64,000 nt of DNA from Carya illinoinensis (lineage: Eukaryota > Streptophyta > Magnoliopsida > Fagales > Juglandaceae), in NCBI RefSeq assembly GCF_018687715.1, contig NC_056761.1, forward strand, positions 14,434,501-14,498,500, read 5' to 3'. Below the pieces are notes generated by a model. It made no database searches. It was not told the origin of the DNA and saw nothing but the letters and a program-made list of their open reading frames with translations. Positions 9,611 to 22,392 of this stretch are shown here, piece by piece. The translations under genes were made by a program, and so were the position numbers. Position 1 is the stretch's first letter, and every line of letters begins with the position of its first letter.

Positions 9611-12600
9611 TCATGCATCAATATGACTAGGTGGTATATCAATCCTATCCAGTGGAGTTGACACTGGATCTGCATTATCGCACTGAACTGGTTCATAATA
9701 AAATGATGACTCACTTTCTTGATCGTCTTCATTAGTACTTGGAAAACCCACATTAATATCTTCCTGAGTGCTCAACACGGACGGAATGTTGAATACATTC
9801 CTATTTGTATAGTTCTGCACAACACCCCAATTCCCTTTCGACCTTAAATCTCTTATGTAGAAACATTGTTCAGCCTGACTCGCCAACATGAATGGTTCAT
9901 CCTTATACCAAGTCCTGTTCATGTTGACACTAATCATATGGTCATTCACCCGAACTCCTCGTTTTCTATCACCAACGTCAAACCAAGCACATTCAAATAG
10001 GTACACCCGAGCCACTCCATGTAGCATAACTCGATGATATTTTTAAGACAACCGTAAAAGTCTGCGTTATTTGTGGCATCATCCCCGGTTACCAACACTC
10101 CAGAATTTTGTGTATGTCGGTGCGTTTCACGATGCTTCGTATGAAACATTTTTCCATTTATTATGCAAGCATCATATGATGCAACCAACCGGTCAGGCCC
10201 ACAAGCCAACGCATACAGATCAACAGAGACATCAAGTGGATTCTCGGTACGATGTTCCTGGATCTATAAGAAAAAAAAATTGAAAATTTACAATGTATAT
10301 TTTCATCATTCCAAAACATATCAAAAAATCTATAATATTTGACATGTGATAAGGATGGAGAAGAACTTACACGGTGCTTGAACCAAGTTGGAAAGTCAGT
10401 TTGATGTGTGCGATCGATGGAACTTGGGTGTTGCACCTTACATTTCTCGTAGTGTTCCCTACATTTGGAGCACGGAATTGCAAACCAATAATGGCAAGAC
10501 GTTATTCTTGCATATATAAAAACTGGTTAAAATTGAATGTAAATAGAATTTGCAGTAAACTCGTTGATGCTTACTGTATATAGGGTCCAATCTCTGAACA
10601 ATTGTTGAGCACATACCAGATGGCTGCCTTAAAGAGTTTATCTTCTAATTGCACATTGGAAGCTATACCCAAGGGACGAACTTTTTGGTTAAAAATTCTG
10701 AATCCATCTATAGTTTCCTCTTCATCAGCATCAATATTGCGGTCCGCTCGATTGAACTTCATCTCTACATCTTGGAGGTATATGGAGCAAAATGTCAGGC
10801 ATTCAGTGTGAATGTAGGCCTTGGCTATTGAACCATTTGGTCGGGCTTTATTCTTAACATACCGCTTGAATTTGCCGAGATATCTCTCAAATGGGTACAT
10901 CAACCTATATTGTACTGGTCCCCCAAGTATGGCCTCACGGGGCAAATGAACAGCTACGTGGACCATGATATTGAAAAAGGAGGGAGGGAATATCATCTCC
11001 AGTTTGCAAAGAATTGTAACAATATCTATTTGGAGCTGGGATAGGCGATTCACATCCAGTGTTCGAGCACACAACTCTTTGAAGAAAGTGCTAAGTTCAG
11101 TCAAAGTCAAGGCAATGTCACTTCTTAAAAAACCCTAGCAACGATTGGGAGTAGTCTTTGAAGGAAAACATGACACTCGTGGCATTTCAACCCAGTGATT
11201 TTGCAATCGCGTAGAGAAACACAGTTTGAGATATTGGAAAAGAACCCGTCTGGAAATTTTAGTTCAGACAGCCACTCACAAAATTATTTCTTTCATCTCC
11301 GTGTAATGTGTACAGTGCATTTGGCATTGTTACATGATCACCTTCATGCCTCAAATGTAACTCTTTTCTATAGCCCAATATCTCCAAGTCATGCCTTGAA
11401 TTGATATTATCCTTCGTTTTTCCTGAACTGTTCATTAAAGTGAATAAGATGTTTTCGGAAATATTCTTCTCAATATGCATAACATCTAAATTATGCCAAA
11501 GTTGAAGTGTTGACCAATAAGATAACGTGAAGAATATGCTGCACTTTGTCCAATTCAGCTCTTCAGCAGTACGTTTTCTCTTCCTACGAGATTTGCCAAA
11601 CATCACATCCCCAATCATTTGCAATTGAGTTAATATATCGTATCCTCCTATATCTCTTGGTGGCATGCGATGATCTTCTTTACCATTGAACAACCCTTTT
11701 CTCCTTCTCCACATGTGATCTGGCTGTAAGAAACGTCGGTGTCCCATATAACAATGTTTTCGGCCATATTTCAACCAATAGCAATGTTTTCGGCCATATT
11801 TCAACCAATTGGAGTCTGTGTTGGCATTACAAGTCGGACAAGCTAATTTTCCCTTTGTTGACCAGCCAGAGAGATTCCCGTAGGCAGGAAAGTCATTGAT
11901 TGTCTACAATAATGCAGCATGCAACCTAAATGTCTCCTTAGTTGAGGCATCATAGGTAGGTACCCCATATTCCCAAAATTCAAGCAATTCATTGATCAAC
12001 GGCTGCAAGTAAACATCGATCTCATTCCCTGGTGACCTTGGGCTTGGAATAATCAAAGATGTTATAAAGAATTGGTCTTTCATGCATGACCACGGCGGCA
12101 AGTTATACGGGACAAGGATCACAGGCCAAATGCTATGAGGTTTAGCCAAGTTGTTGAACGAAGTGAAGCCGTCACTTGCTAGTCCGAGCCTAACATTGCG
12201 AGGATCCACAGTGAACCAACTATGATGTTCATCAAATTTCTGCCAACACTCAGAGTCAGCCGGATGTCTCATACTGGTATCTTCTATCGGCCGTTGGTCT
12301 TTATGCCATCTCATTTCACCTGCTGCAATCTCGGTTAAAGAGACGCTACAATCTCGGTTTCAATGGAAAATGACGCAACACTTTTTGAGGTATAACACGT
12401 GATCCATGCGTATTTGGAATCCACCTTGAAGCCTTACATACAGGGCATTCATTAAGAGCGGCATTTTTCTTCCAGAATAAATTGCAGTCGTTGGGGCATG
12501 CATGGATTTTGTTGTAATTGAATCCCAACCCGCACTCCAAAGACTTTGACTCCTCATATGATTCTGGCAAAAGCGCATCAGGAAAGGAAGACTGCAACAG

Positions 12601-13158
12601 ATCAAGGAGCATGTCAAATGACTTAATTGACTATCCACCGATTGATTTGATATGTAATAACTTGACAATGAATGACAATTTTGTAAATTTAGTACACCCG
12701 TCAAAAAGAGGACGTCGGGCATCCTCCAGTAGCTGGTCAAACGTAGTTGATGGTGAACCTTTTGGTATTGGTGGCCTATTAGGCGCAGTAGTGTTGTCTT
12801 CGGGCACATCAACAAAGGTGCCTGACCGGATGTCATCCAACATATGCTACATGTCGTCGATGTAATCATCTTCTGGTAAAAACTCGTCACCAACAACATC
12901 GTCACTGACGTTCAATATTGCCTCCTCCTCCCCATGAAATATCCACTGTGTGTAATTTGGATTGATCCCTTTGATAAACAAATGGGATTCCACCTCATTT
13001 GTTGGTAGCCACAGATTGTTAAGGCATGTACGACATGGACAACGAATGCGATCCCGTCCAGAAGCATGCCTTCGTGCTTGTGTGAGGAAATTTTTAACCC
13101 CTTCGGTATATACAGGCGATAAAAGTCTATCGGCCTCTTTCATCCAACTTTTGTCCAT
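9611..13158 (-). pseudogene. CACTA tnp2-type transposase (degraded)
   Basis: Minus-strand gene with the family's domain order. It starts at MDKSWM (13158) with a transposase-associated domain (CPCRTCLNN, HLFIKGINPNY), then the Tnp2 core: YNKIHACPNDCNLFWKK with CPVCKASRW, DPRNVRLGLASDGF, TINDFPAYGNLSGWSTKGK, and LWHNLDVMHIEKNISENI. Next comes DUF4218 (about 11110-10571; FFNIMVHVAVHLPREAILGG, PFERYLGKFKRYVKNKARPN). DUF4216 lies at about 10209-9611 (ACGPDRLVASYDACIINGKM, VYLFECAWFDV), separated by intron(s) near 10240-10570. Breaks: TAG codons around 12849, 12630 and 11903 (the last where the family has Trp, L-L-W-T-I-N-D-F), a frameshift plus stop near 12315-12350, and frameshifts near 11260 and 10020. 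Intact relatives catalyse excision and insertion at CACTA ends with 3-bp target duplication. This copy cannot make a full product. Confidence 0.9.
11752..11811. repeat. 30-bp in-frame tandem duplication inside tnp2
   Basis: Two adjacent copies (11752-11781 and 11782-11811) starting CAATGTTTTCGGCCATATTT differ only in the last bases. In the transposase frame this doubles the peptide KYGRKHCY(W/M). Because it keeps the frame, it may predate or be neutral to the other inactivating changes. Confidence 0.9.
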
Positions 13159-13159
13159 C

Positions 13160-15304
13160 TAAAAAAAATAAAGAAGGGAAAAAGAGTTAAATCAACAGAG
13201 ACCGTTTTGGCACAGTAGTTGATGAAGTCACATTTTGCTATTAGCACGGGAGAAATGGGGAATACTAATATATGGTCGATGGATAGTATGGCGGGGGCAA
13301 AATGAAGTATGAACAGTAATGTTTCATGCAAAAGTCGAAGAATGGTCTCATGCCACTTGTTGACATAAAGTGTATAATTCATCCTTATCACTCCTCTACA
13401 AGTGTATCATATTTGATTTCATGTCATACTAGAAAGGTGGGCATGTTAGGCTATTAGCATAGAAGCACTATGAGTTGAAGGACTGAGTGATGTTGCACAG
13501 TTGTAAGTTAGGAATCGAGTATTGGAGAAGCCTAAAACCCGATGGTACTCCAATATTGATTGAGTGAATATGCAGAATCGTTATCAATTAGACACGTCAA
13601 CTACCCATATACCGTTAGTTGTGCCCAGAGGAAGAATGTTTAAATTGAAGAACATTTATTTTCAGGGCAAACTAACTATCGCTAGACCTTTCTGGTCATG
13701 TATGGCTGAAGGATAATTGGTTGTATGGACGTATATGTACCAGATGAAGATCATGATGCAAATGGGCAGATATTAATATAATTTGCATCTTGTTTATTGC
13801 ATTAAGTGGGTTGCTCATTTCTGGGAATTTTTCCCGGATAAGTCGTCATCTACATTAAGGTGATGACAAACGTGGAAATGATGCTAGCTCCGTCGTCCCT
13901 AGTTGTCTATATAGGAAATGACACGAAATGGATAAAAACCCCTATATAGTATATTTGCTGCTGGTCTATACATCTATTGTATTGGCCAACCCAATCATGT
14001 CTACACACTGTAATTAGTAATAGATAACTAGTATTAAAGCATTCACACACGACAAATCAGATCGGGCCATTCATTAAGCTAATTCACCTCGAGCCATTAC
14101 TTGGAAAAAAAAAAAGGAAAAACATGTGATAGTATTAACTACATGTAGCGTAACAACATGTCAGCCACCCTGACTCTCATATAGAAATGGGAAAAAATCA
14201 AGAGTAAGAAGTAGTCATGTGAAACTATCAAAGTGAAAGAAAAGCTATACCTCAATTAAATCATACATTGAGGTATAGTCAAAATAGGGTTTGAATTACT
14301 CGAAGATCAGACAACGTAGATATCCAATTAAAGGTCTACAATTCATGCCAAAAATATATTTATTAAACAAAGACATAAAGCCGAACCATTATGTTCAGAG
14401 ATTTCTTGAAACGAAGTAAAAACATCATATTAAATACAATGATTGCAGTAGTTACCTTCAATACCCAACTAAGAAAGGTTCGGATGTGCCCTGCTTGAAA
14501 TGACGCCCCAAAACAATTCGCTCAACCTTAGTCAACACAGATTTAACTCAATGCCACTCGATGTCCATCCTATTACTCTGCACTGGAAAATCCAAGTGAT
14601 TTTCAGTTTCAAATCAAAAGTAGCATATAACAATAACAAGCCACAGGGGAAAAAATGTATGAAAAAATAAATAGGAGTAGTGGTTTTAAGCACACCATTA
14701 ACTATAGAAACCAACAAGGCTACATTTTAATACAAAGCACATTTGAAGGGTAAAATCAACTACAAAGAACAACTTTAACCCATTTAACTTCTCTCCATAC
14801 ATTTGAGCACACAGCCAAACCTTTAAAACTCCTAAGTACCGCAGAACTACGCATGTAAATGAATCCATGAACATGACTAATAGCATGCGTGCTGTTGAAT
14901 AACGGCCATTGAGTTTTTTGGGGTGTTCAATATATTTATCTGCACAGATAAATTCAACCCAATAGTTGTATGTTGAAATATGATGCATACACATTCCAGT
15001 TTCGGGCCACATAGCAAGCATTAGACCCTTTGCCCTTAAACGTTCCTACTTCAACTTGATGTTTTTAGGATAATGCTTGCTAGACATGAATATATCATGT
15101 GCCAATACATACTTTGAAAAAGGTCCTGGAATTTATCGTTCATTTTCTAGGCGATATGATTTTCTGCTTTAGTGATTAATGGAGCATGGGTAGCAAAATG
15201 AGTTTCTGATGTTTCACCCAAACATAAGGAATGTAAAGAGGGGTTTTCTTTTGTATACTTCCAATCAATCCATGTGGCTAATTTCTAAACATTTGCTTCT
15301 AATT
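13160..15304. other. CACTA interior upstream of tnp2
   Basis: AT-rich, no recognisable domain. A 107-codon minus-strand frame (14698-15021) and a 61-codon one (14532-14717) have no motif I recognise. The region would contain the tnp2 leader and first intron(s) if transcription starts near the 5' terminus. Confidence 0.4.
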
Positions 15305-15314
15305 AAATTACTTC

Positions 15315-17052
15315 CAATCTATGGGGTTCTTCTTTGGAGAATAGAAAATGAAAATGGGTGTCCTGGAATATGATTTGCAAGCCTATGGAGGAGGGGGGGG
15401 TCTTGGTATTCGTGATTTGGTGGACGTACAGGAATCGTTGTTTATGAAGTTTGGTTGGAAATTAATTTCGGGAAATTTGATGTGGTATGAATTTTTCCAG
15501 AAAAAGTATCTTCGCCGGGAACATGTTTATAAGGCTATGCAAATGAAAAAGGGTCACGGTTTTGAAAGGGAATAATGGAGATTATGCCCAAAATTATACA
15601 GAACTCGAAGTGGTTGATTGGGAATGGTAACATTAATTTTTGGATGGATAGGTGGATTGGGAGTGAACCTTTGCAGGAGGTGTGTCCGGTTATTGGGAGG
15701 AATGATTTGCTACTTGCAGATGTGGTGGATGAGAGAGGGCCTAATATTGACGTGTTACGTAATCTGGTTCCGTCAAATATATTGCATCAGATTTGTGAAG
15801 CAGGTGTGCGTATAAAGGATAGACTAGATGTGTTTGTGTGGGAACATTCTTTGGATGGAAAATTTACTACAAAATCAGCATGGGAATTATGCAGGAAGCG
15901 TGGAGTACCTTGTGAGTGGAAGAAATGGTTGTGCCTTGACAAAATTCCAAAAAAAATGTCCTTCCTATGTTGGAGGGCAAATAGAGGAATAGTTCCGACA
16001 GATGATGTAATTTAGAATCTATCCATTCCTTTAGCCTCTAAATGCAATTGTTGTATTGCTCCTAATATTGAATCTTTGCAGCATGTTTTATGTGAGGGCC
16101 CGAATGCTCAAATGGTTTGGAAATATTTTGCTAATATTAGCCAAATTAGGTTGCCGCATATTAGAAATTGGAAAGGGATGATGTCTTTTTGGTGGCAACG
16201 AGCTAATAAACAATCTCAAGCAGGATGGATCCGTGGTATGTTACCTATTGTTATTACTTGGTGTTTGTGGAAAGCAAGGTGTTCGGCAAGGATGGAAGGG
16301 GTTCCGTTTCAGGTTAAGGCTATTATTCGGCAAGTTAAAATTATTGTGAAGGAAAATGAACGTTTAGTTATGGAGGAGCTCAATATTCCGGTTGCTTCTA
16401 TAAAAGGAAAAAAAGTTACCTATGTGAAGTGGGAGTTGCCGAGAAGGGGTATGGTTAAATTGAATGTTGATGGTGGGGCTCATTGTAATCCGGATGAGGC
16501 AGGGGGTGGGGGTATTATTCAAGACTCTAACGGTAGAGTTATTGCTGGGTTTGCACATCATTATGGGATTGCTACAAACACGGTTGTGGAATGTCGTGCG
16601 TTGCCAGATGGGTTAAGGCTTTGCAAAATCTAGGTATGCAAAATGTTTTGGTAGAATCAGATTCTTCAGTTATCATGAATTGGATTGCTTCTGAAATATG
16701 TAGACTTTGGTTTCGTTGGGACTTTTGGGAAGAGATAAAGGAGTTATCTAGGGAGATTAATGCTCGGTTTAGGCATGTGTTTCGAGAAGCTGATATGGTT
16801 GCGGATTTTTTAGCGAAGAAGGGGACTTTTGGGGATAATACAGATTTTGTGGGGCTGGATTTTGAGTTTGTAAGGCTTAGAGGTTTCATTCGTATGGATA
16901 GGTTGGGGATGGTTGTTATTAGAGAGAAGTGATTTTTTATTTTCCAAGTTTTTGTATCTAAGGTATTCCTCCATTAGAAGTGAGGGTTTTTTAATAATAT
17001 TTGGGGTAGGGATCCCTCTACATGGGATCCTGACTTTAAAAAAAAAAATAAA
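15315..17052 (+). mobile_element. 5'-truncated LINE inside the CACTA element
   Basis: Only the 3' part of a plant L1-type ORF2 is present. After the frame with KWVSWNMICKPMEEG, a run of eight G (15393-15400) shifts the frame to GLGIRDLVDVQESLFMKFGW. Then follow NSKWLIGNGNINFWMDRW, a zf-RVT region, and an RNase H domain with VKLNVDGGAHCNPDEAGG. Stops or shifts lie near 15573, 16013 and 16610. The RNase H tail runs to a stop at 16932, then a 3' UTR and an A-rich tail at about 17038-17055. A target-site duplication AAATTACTTC flanks it (15305-15314 and 17053-17062; the leading A's could be tail). Reverse transcriptase catalytic motifs are missing, so it arrived dead, as truncated LINE copies do. 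Confidence 0.85.
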
Positions 17053-17062
17053 AAATTACTTC

Positions 17063-20000
17063 TTGCTTATCCAAAAAAATAAATAGAGATTCAACTTTAT
17101 TTAATGATCTATAACAGGGAAAATGTGGGATTATCTTTTTTCCCATCTGTTTTGGAGCAAATATATAGGTTGTATAAGCAAGTTTTGTGTCATATGAATT
17201 GGAAACTGTGCTGGTCTAGTTTTATAATGGGTTTTGCATCATGTTGTTACATTCAAACATTAGATGTTGATTGCAAATTTTGGGGGGTATTTGTGAACCT
17301 CTATAATTATTTTCTAAAGAATCTGACAAAGGCAATGGCAAGCATCCTTACATTGCTCACTGTTTTAAAACAAATAGAATGCTAGCCTAAAAGACTAAAT
17401 CCAATGACAGAAATGAAGATCATAAAAAAGTGAATCTCCATTAACAATGTTTCATTCAACTGTGATGACTGAAACTAATATGGTTAAATAAACAAATTCA
17501 CATTTACCTATACTACCCAGTACTATCATGATAAGAACATTGAAGACAAATATTTACCAGCAAAATGATAGATAGTAGTACTCGGTTTACAGGAGGATGA
17601 CTTATAATCCTAGCTACATCTTCAGATTTTACCGTGAAAATTTCAAAAAATCAAGAGTACTCAAATCTTTTCCCCTATTGTTTGGAATGAACTCATGAAT
17701 ACATGAAACAGAAGGATGATAAGCATCAACAGATTACATAAGTGCACAAAAGAAGATTAAACTTGACAATAGGTCAGGATTTCTGTTGTTTGTATTATTC
17801 CTTAAAAAAAAATAAAGCCTTTCACTTCAAGTTTTAAGTATTTATCAGACAACTTCATGTATGTACATGAAGGTTAAGATAGACAGCTCTGGTGATCTTA
17901 ATTACTGGTATCACCGGATTTCAAAGGGTCTCATCAATTTCTCGACTCCAGACAATGGCTGGATTGTATTAGATTGTACATCAGAAGGCATTTTAGGTAA
18001 ATATCTCTAGAACAATAATTCCTCAGCCAAAAATAACATTAGCTAAAAAAATTATAACTCAGCAGTAAAAGCTAATATATATATCCTAAATAATTATCCA
18101 AATCTAAATGATATGAGTCAGTACATCACATAAAAATATAAGTAGTACAGTAAGAATGAGATATTAAAAACCATTAATTTGCAGGCAACACTCTTGTACC
18201 ATTAGGTCTCGTGTATTATATTATATATATGGAGATCACATAGCTATCTAGCTGTTGAAGTTGTGGAGACAACATTACTAACAACTTTCTGTTGCAAGAT
18301 AAAGGCTACCAATTCTAATTTCTGTACAGAAAGAGAAAATGGAAAAAGAGACTCCATGTATTCAAGTAATTTATTGAGGATATATATCCAAATATATTTA
18401 TATAATATATTTGGATAATATATGACACAACCAGTGTTGAGAATGGCATTCAAAATACTACTGACATTAATAACACAAAGTATATTATTGGAGGAGTAAC
18501 CTTTATATATTTATACACTCATGATCATGATCATCATGTACATGCAATATATAAGAAAAGCAGGCAAAAGAGATACAAAGTGGAGCCAAGCCTTTGAGAT
18601 GCATGGCGGGCCAAAGACCCCACAGAGATAAAGGAAGGGAGAAAACAGCTTTATAGGGAATATGGAGGGGAGTTTTGGATGATTGAACTGAAGTAAACAT
18701 ATACTCTTCCTTTTACTGATCAATTCTTATTGATTGTATAAAAATATAAATTAAAATGTTTTATATTTTTTTAACCTAATAGGGTTTCTAAGATGGTTTA
18801 TTTTAAGAAAAATTCAAAAAAGAGATGAATAGCAGAAAAAGGCAAAGGGCATGAATATGACATGACTTAGTCCGGGTGGATTTTGCAGTGGAAACCTTAA
18901 GCTGTGGAGGGTGGTGGCATGGGAATACAAAATAGAATTAATTATAATTATAATCATAATATATATATATATAAGTGGATTGCAAGAGAGTTTGTAATCA
19001 TGGGGGAAGCATGTTCACTTTCTGCCTTTTCATCACTTTCTAAGGCATGATTAGAAAAAAGTATCTCAATCTTCTCCCTCACCTAAAGGAAAGCATTTCC
19101 CATATCACACCCTCATTCCCTTCACTTTCTTCAATACAACACCAAAACAGAAGTTCGCTTCTCAAGACTTCTACTGCACTAAATAGAATATTGACTAGAG
19201 GAGAGATACTTTACTTACATGATTTTAGCAGAGAAATACTTTATCTATATATTTAAGTTTATAAAAGTAAAAAAGCCTTTACAAACTAGCTTTACACAGC
19301 GATTTTTTGAACATATATAAATTCAAAATCGAGCTAGATAACTCATATACTTGTTATATAAAAGTGTTTTTATCGTCATTGTCTTAGTTATTTGGTGATG
19401 GAAAATTAATAACAAAAGTTGAGATAGATCAAATAATTTATGTTACACATCTAGTCATGTTTAGTTTGGATTTCAAATTTTTCCTTTATATATATATACC
19501 ATCATTAGAAATTAAGAGAGTGATATATGATCTCATAATTGTGTTTAACTAATCACATTAATCTAACACATTCAATAGTTTAATGATGCACTAAACAGAT
19601 TGAGCCACTATTTTAAAACTCAAATTATGATAATTTGAGTTTTAAAAATTGAGAAATTAAAAACTGCCGCCTAAATAAGTAATTGGATGATCGAACGAAG
19701 TACCCTGATTTCAAAGCAACACGGGTCTCATTGAGAGTGAAGGGTTGGATGAGTACTTAAGCTTAATTCCACTTTGATCTAAAACTAGTTTAGGTTTGTT
19801 CAATCAAACAATCAAGAGTTAGATGACCCACTTTCAATCTTTATTACAATATTTGGTGAATCAAATTTGTAACTCAGGATCTAAGACTGTCTTTGCCAGC
19901 ATGGAATCTGAATCAAGAAGCAGGAATTTTGTCTTCATGCATGAGCTGGTGGGGGTTATATAGGAGACTAGAGAGGAAAGTAGAGGGGTTAAAACATTCT

Positions 20001-20990
20001 GGAATTATATTGTTGAAATAGTGAGCGATATCATTTTTGGAGGAATTGTGGAGTCTTAGCACCAAGCAGAAAAATATGTTCATCTTTCTTTATAATAATT
20101 CAGTATTAATGGGATATAATACTGCTCTTGTAAACATATCTATTACACAGTGTTAAGCTTATTGCCTACAATCATATTATAAAATATATCTAACTTTTAT
20201 TGTTTAGGCAGTTACCTAAAAATTGACATCTTCATCTGCCTATAATAACATAATACCATATTCCTCCATATCTGTCTACATTTTGTCATGCTAATTAACA
20301 ACATGTGACTTTGTCAGTGATTCTCAACTAATAGTGGGTTTTGCTAGGAAATAGCATTTTTATCAAAACTGAATAAATATAAGTAAGCTTAAAAAGACAG
20401 CTTTAGGAATAAATAAACATTACCATGAGCTTTGTTTGAAAATCCCACCTAGTTTCAAGCAACCAAGCATACCCAAATGGAATTTAACAAGCATGATGAT
20501 TTTTGGAAAGAACAAAAGAAACTCTTGGTATATACAATTTTTTGTTTAAAGCCTGCATGGACAATGTTGGAGATATACGGTTACTTTTTCCCTAATCAAT
20601 AATCTACCAAGAATGTAGCCCTAAAACTAACCACAAATGCACATTGTTAGATGAATGGAGAAATCACAGCAACAAATATATTGATCAGTGAAACTGCATA
20701 TATATTTGAGGTTATATATGCAGAAATTGCCAACTACCAAGAATGATATTCAGCCCCAATGAATCGATAATATGCACCCAATCGACAGATCACAAAAAAA
20801 AAAAAAAATACATATAAAAAACTACAAAAAGTTTATTCAGAAATAATTTGTGCATGTCATCCAACAATCCAAGTAGACAAACAAATGGCGCTATGTTCAT
20901 GCTCAACATATGGAGAAAATAACGAGTTCCAAACAGAGTTTGTGAGTAGGAAAATACCTTGGACACGCTGAGCAGCACCTGAGCAGTGGA
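17063..20990. other. CACTA interior, no gene recognised
   Basis: AT-rich sequence with TA runs near 18215 and 18960. A weak minus-strand frame at 17890-17995 (DVQSNTIQPLSGVEKLMRPF) could be an exon piece, but I cannot name it. Another at 18244-18453 is similar. No transposase domain was found here. Confidence 0.4.
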
Positions 20991-21641
20991 TTTTGGACAA
21001 CCGAGGGCTCAGAATGGATTGGCAAGCCTCAAAGACAGGATGTTTGGGACACCAATTTTAGTGGGATTTCTGGTAGCTCTAATGCACAATAGAGGGTGAT
21101 TTTGGCAGCAATCGCCGTGTGTACATATGCATTCAACAGAAGGGGGATTTAATTTTTGGTAGCTGAAGTATTGGGTGGCCGAAGTGGAAGATTTGAAGGG
21201 GGTTCACAGCAAAACTAATGGGTAAGCCGATCGATGGATTTAATCGCTTGGAGACCAAAGATGGAGCTTCGGGAGCATTTCGGAAATGGGGAGAAAGGAA
21301 CTACCACGTATGGATTCGCCGGAACCGATTTTAGTTGCAGGTGATGGAAAATCGCTGACAAACACACACGGAGAGCAAAGAGGGCACAATACTGCATAAG
21401 TCGCAGGGAGGGAAATAAAATCCAAGTTTGGCGCCGGACAATATTTATTACATTTAGCAGTGAAAATTTTCGCCGCTAGAAGCATTAATTTCACTACTAT
21501 ACAGGCAGTGACCCTTCTCGCCAGCTTTCCAATTATTTTCTCTAGCGAGTAAAAAATCACCGTTATAAGTAATATATGCCAGCGATTTCTTTGTCAGCGA
21601 TTCAAAAATCGCTGGTAAAAGCCCAGATTCTTGTAGTGATT
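20991..21641 (-). mobile_element. 5' terminal region and terminus of the CACTA element
   Basis: Terminal CACTACAAGAATCTGGGC on the minus strand ends at 21638, with ATT outside. Hairpin units of the AGCGATT/AATCGCT type lie at 21578-21616 and degenerate ones at about 21480-21560. Only two or three units are seen, against about a dozen at the other end, so the two subterminal regions are strongly asymmetric. This end should carry the promoter for the minus-strand transposase genes. Confidence 0.85.
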
Positions 21642-22392
21642 ATTTAATTATTTGGCTACGTCAACTATATATAAAAGAAAATTTCTAATATCAAGTAGGT
21701 AGATAGAACACATATAATAAATTTTAAAATTAAAATATTATAAATAAAATCTTTCTATTGAAGTAATATATACGGATGATGTGGTCTACCAACTTGAGAA
21801 TATATAGAATAGTCTATTTCAAAAAAAAAAAAGAGAATATATAGAATAACTCTATATAAAATGCGATTCTTTTAACAATTAAACCATTTATAACTTTTTA
21901 TAAAATTCTGAGAACAAACTACGGAATTAGTCCCGTCTTTCTACATAAATATAATGTTATTTTTTCTTTTGATTTTTAATTATTGATGAATACGAAGTTT
22001 TATCAATTAAAAAAACATTCTGCTTATTATTTTCTATCTACAATATCACACATTAATATTAATTTATTATTTTTCTTATTTTATTTAAATATATATTGGT
22101 ATATAAATATATATTTAAAGAGAATCATAAAAATGATCAATCATGATATACGTTGTAGCTAGAGACGATAAATATGATTCAACTATTCAACAGACACGTA
22201 CACGACGTTGAAGAAGAAGTAATTAATTAATTTGATGGTCGTGACTCGTGGGGCTTTTCTCTCCTAATCGTAATTTCGGGACGATGGAATCCCTTTAAAT
22301 ATAAGTGACGTCTCGCTTCTTCTTCCTCTCACAGTCTCACTGCAACAACACCACTATAACTTCAAATACCTCAACCAATATATACGCTACTC
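21642..22392. other. AT-rich upstream region of the receptor kinase gene
   Basis: All of the DNA between the CACTA terminus and the kinase start codon. Very AT-rich up to about 22180, then a more balanced stretch with a TATA-like element and a CT-rich leader. No coding sequence. Confidence 0.5.
22294..22305 (+). promoter_or_regulatory. Putative TATA box of the LRR receptor kinase gene
   Basis: TTTAAATATAAG lies 88-99 bp before the ATG, followed by a CT-rich leader (CTTCTTCTTCCTCTCACAG) typical of plant 5' UTRs. A TGACG motif directly after it resembles an as-1 half site. Position and composition are the only evidence. Confidence 0.5.

Larger units (their letters stand above)
1..21638 (-). 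mobile_element. Giant En/Spm (CACTA) DNA transposon, left end outside window
   Basis: The right boundary is seen directly: the reverse complement ending at 21638 begins CACTACAAGAATCTGGGC, the classic CACTA terminus, followed inward by AGCGATT/AATCGCT hairpins. The same hairpin motif fills 1-600, as expected for the opposite subterminal region, but the matching terminus lies before base 1. Candidate 3-bp target duplication at the right is ATT (21639-21641). Inside, on the minus strand, are a tnp2-type transposase (9611-13158), a Transposase_24-like gene (6914-8924) and fragments of three host genes (3097-6432). A LINE (15315-17052) is a later insertion. At more than 21.6 kb the element is large for the superfamily. 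Both transposase genes are broken, so it would need help from another copy to move. Treating 1-600 and 21560-21638 as ends of one element is an inference from the shared repeat motif and gene orientation. Confidence 0.85.

Noticed and set aside
14698..15021. 107-codon minus-strand frame in the CACTA interior
   Set aside because: No family motif recognised and no splice context; a hidden exon cannot be excluded but cannot be supported.
18500..18720. Possible microRNA precursor near a transcript-like GC-richer block
   Set aside because: No convincing long hairpin and no match to a conserved plant microRNA that I can recall.
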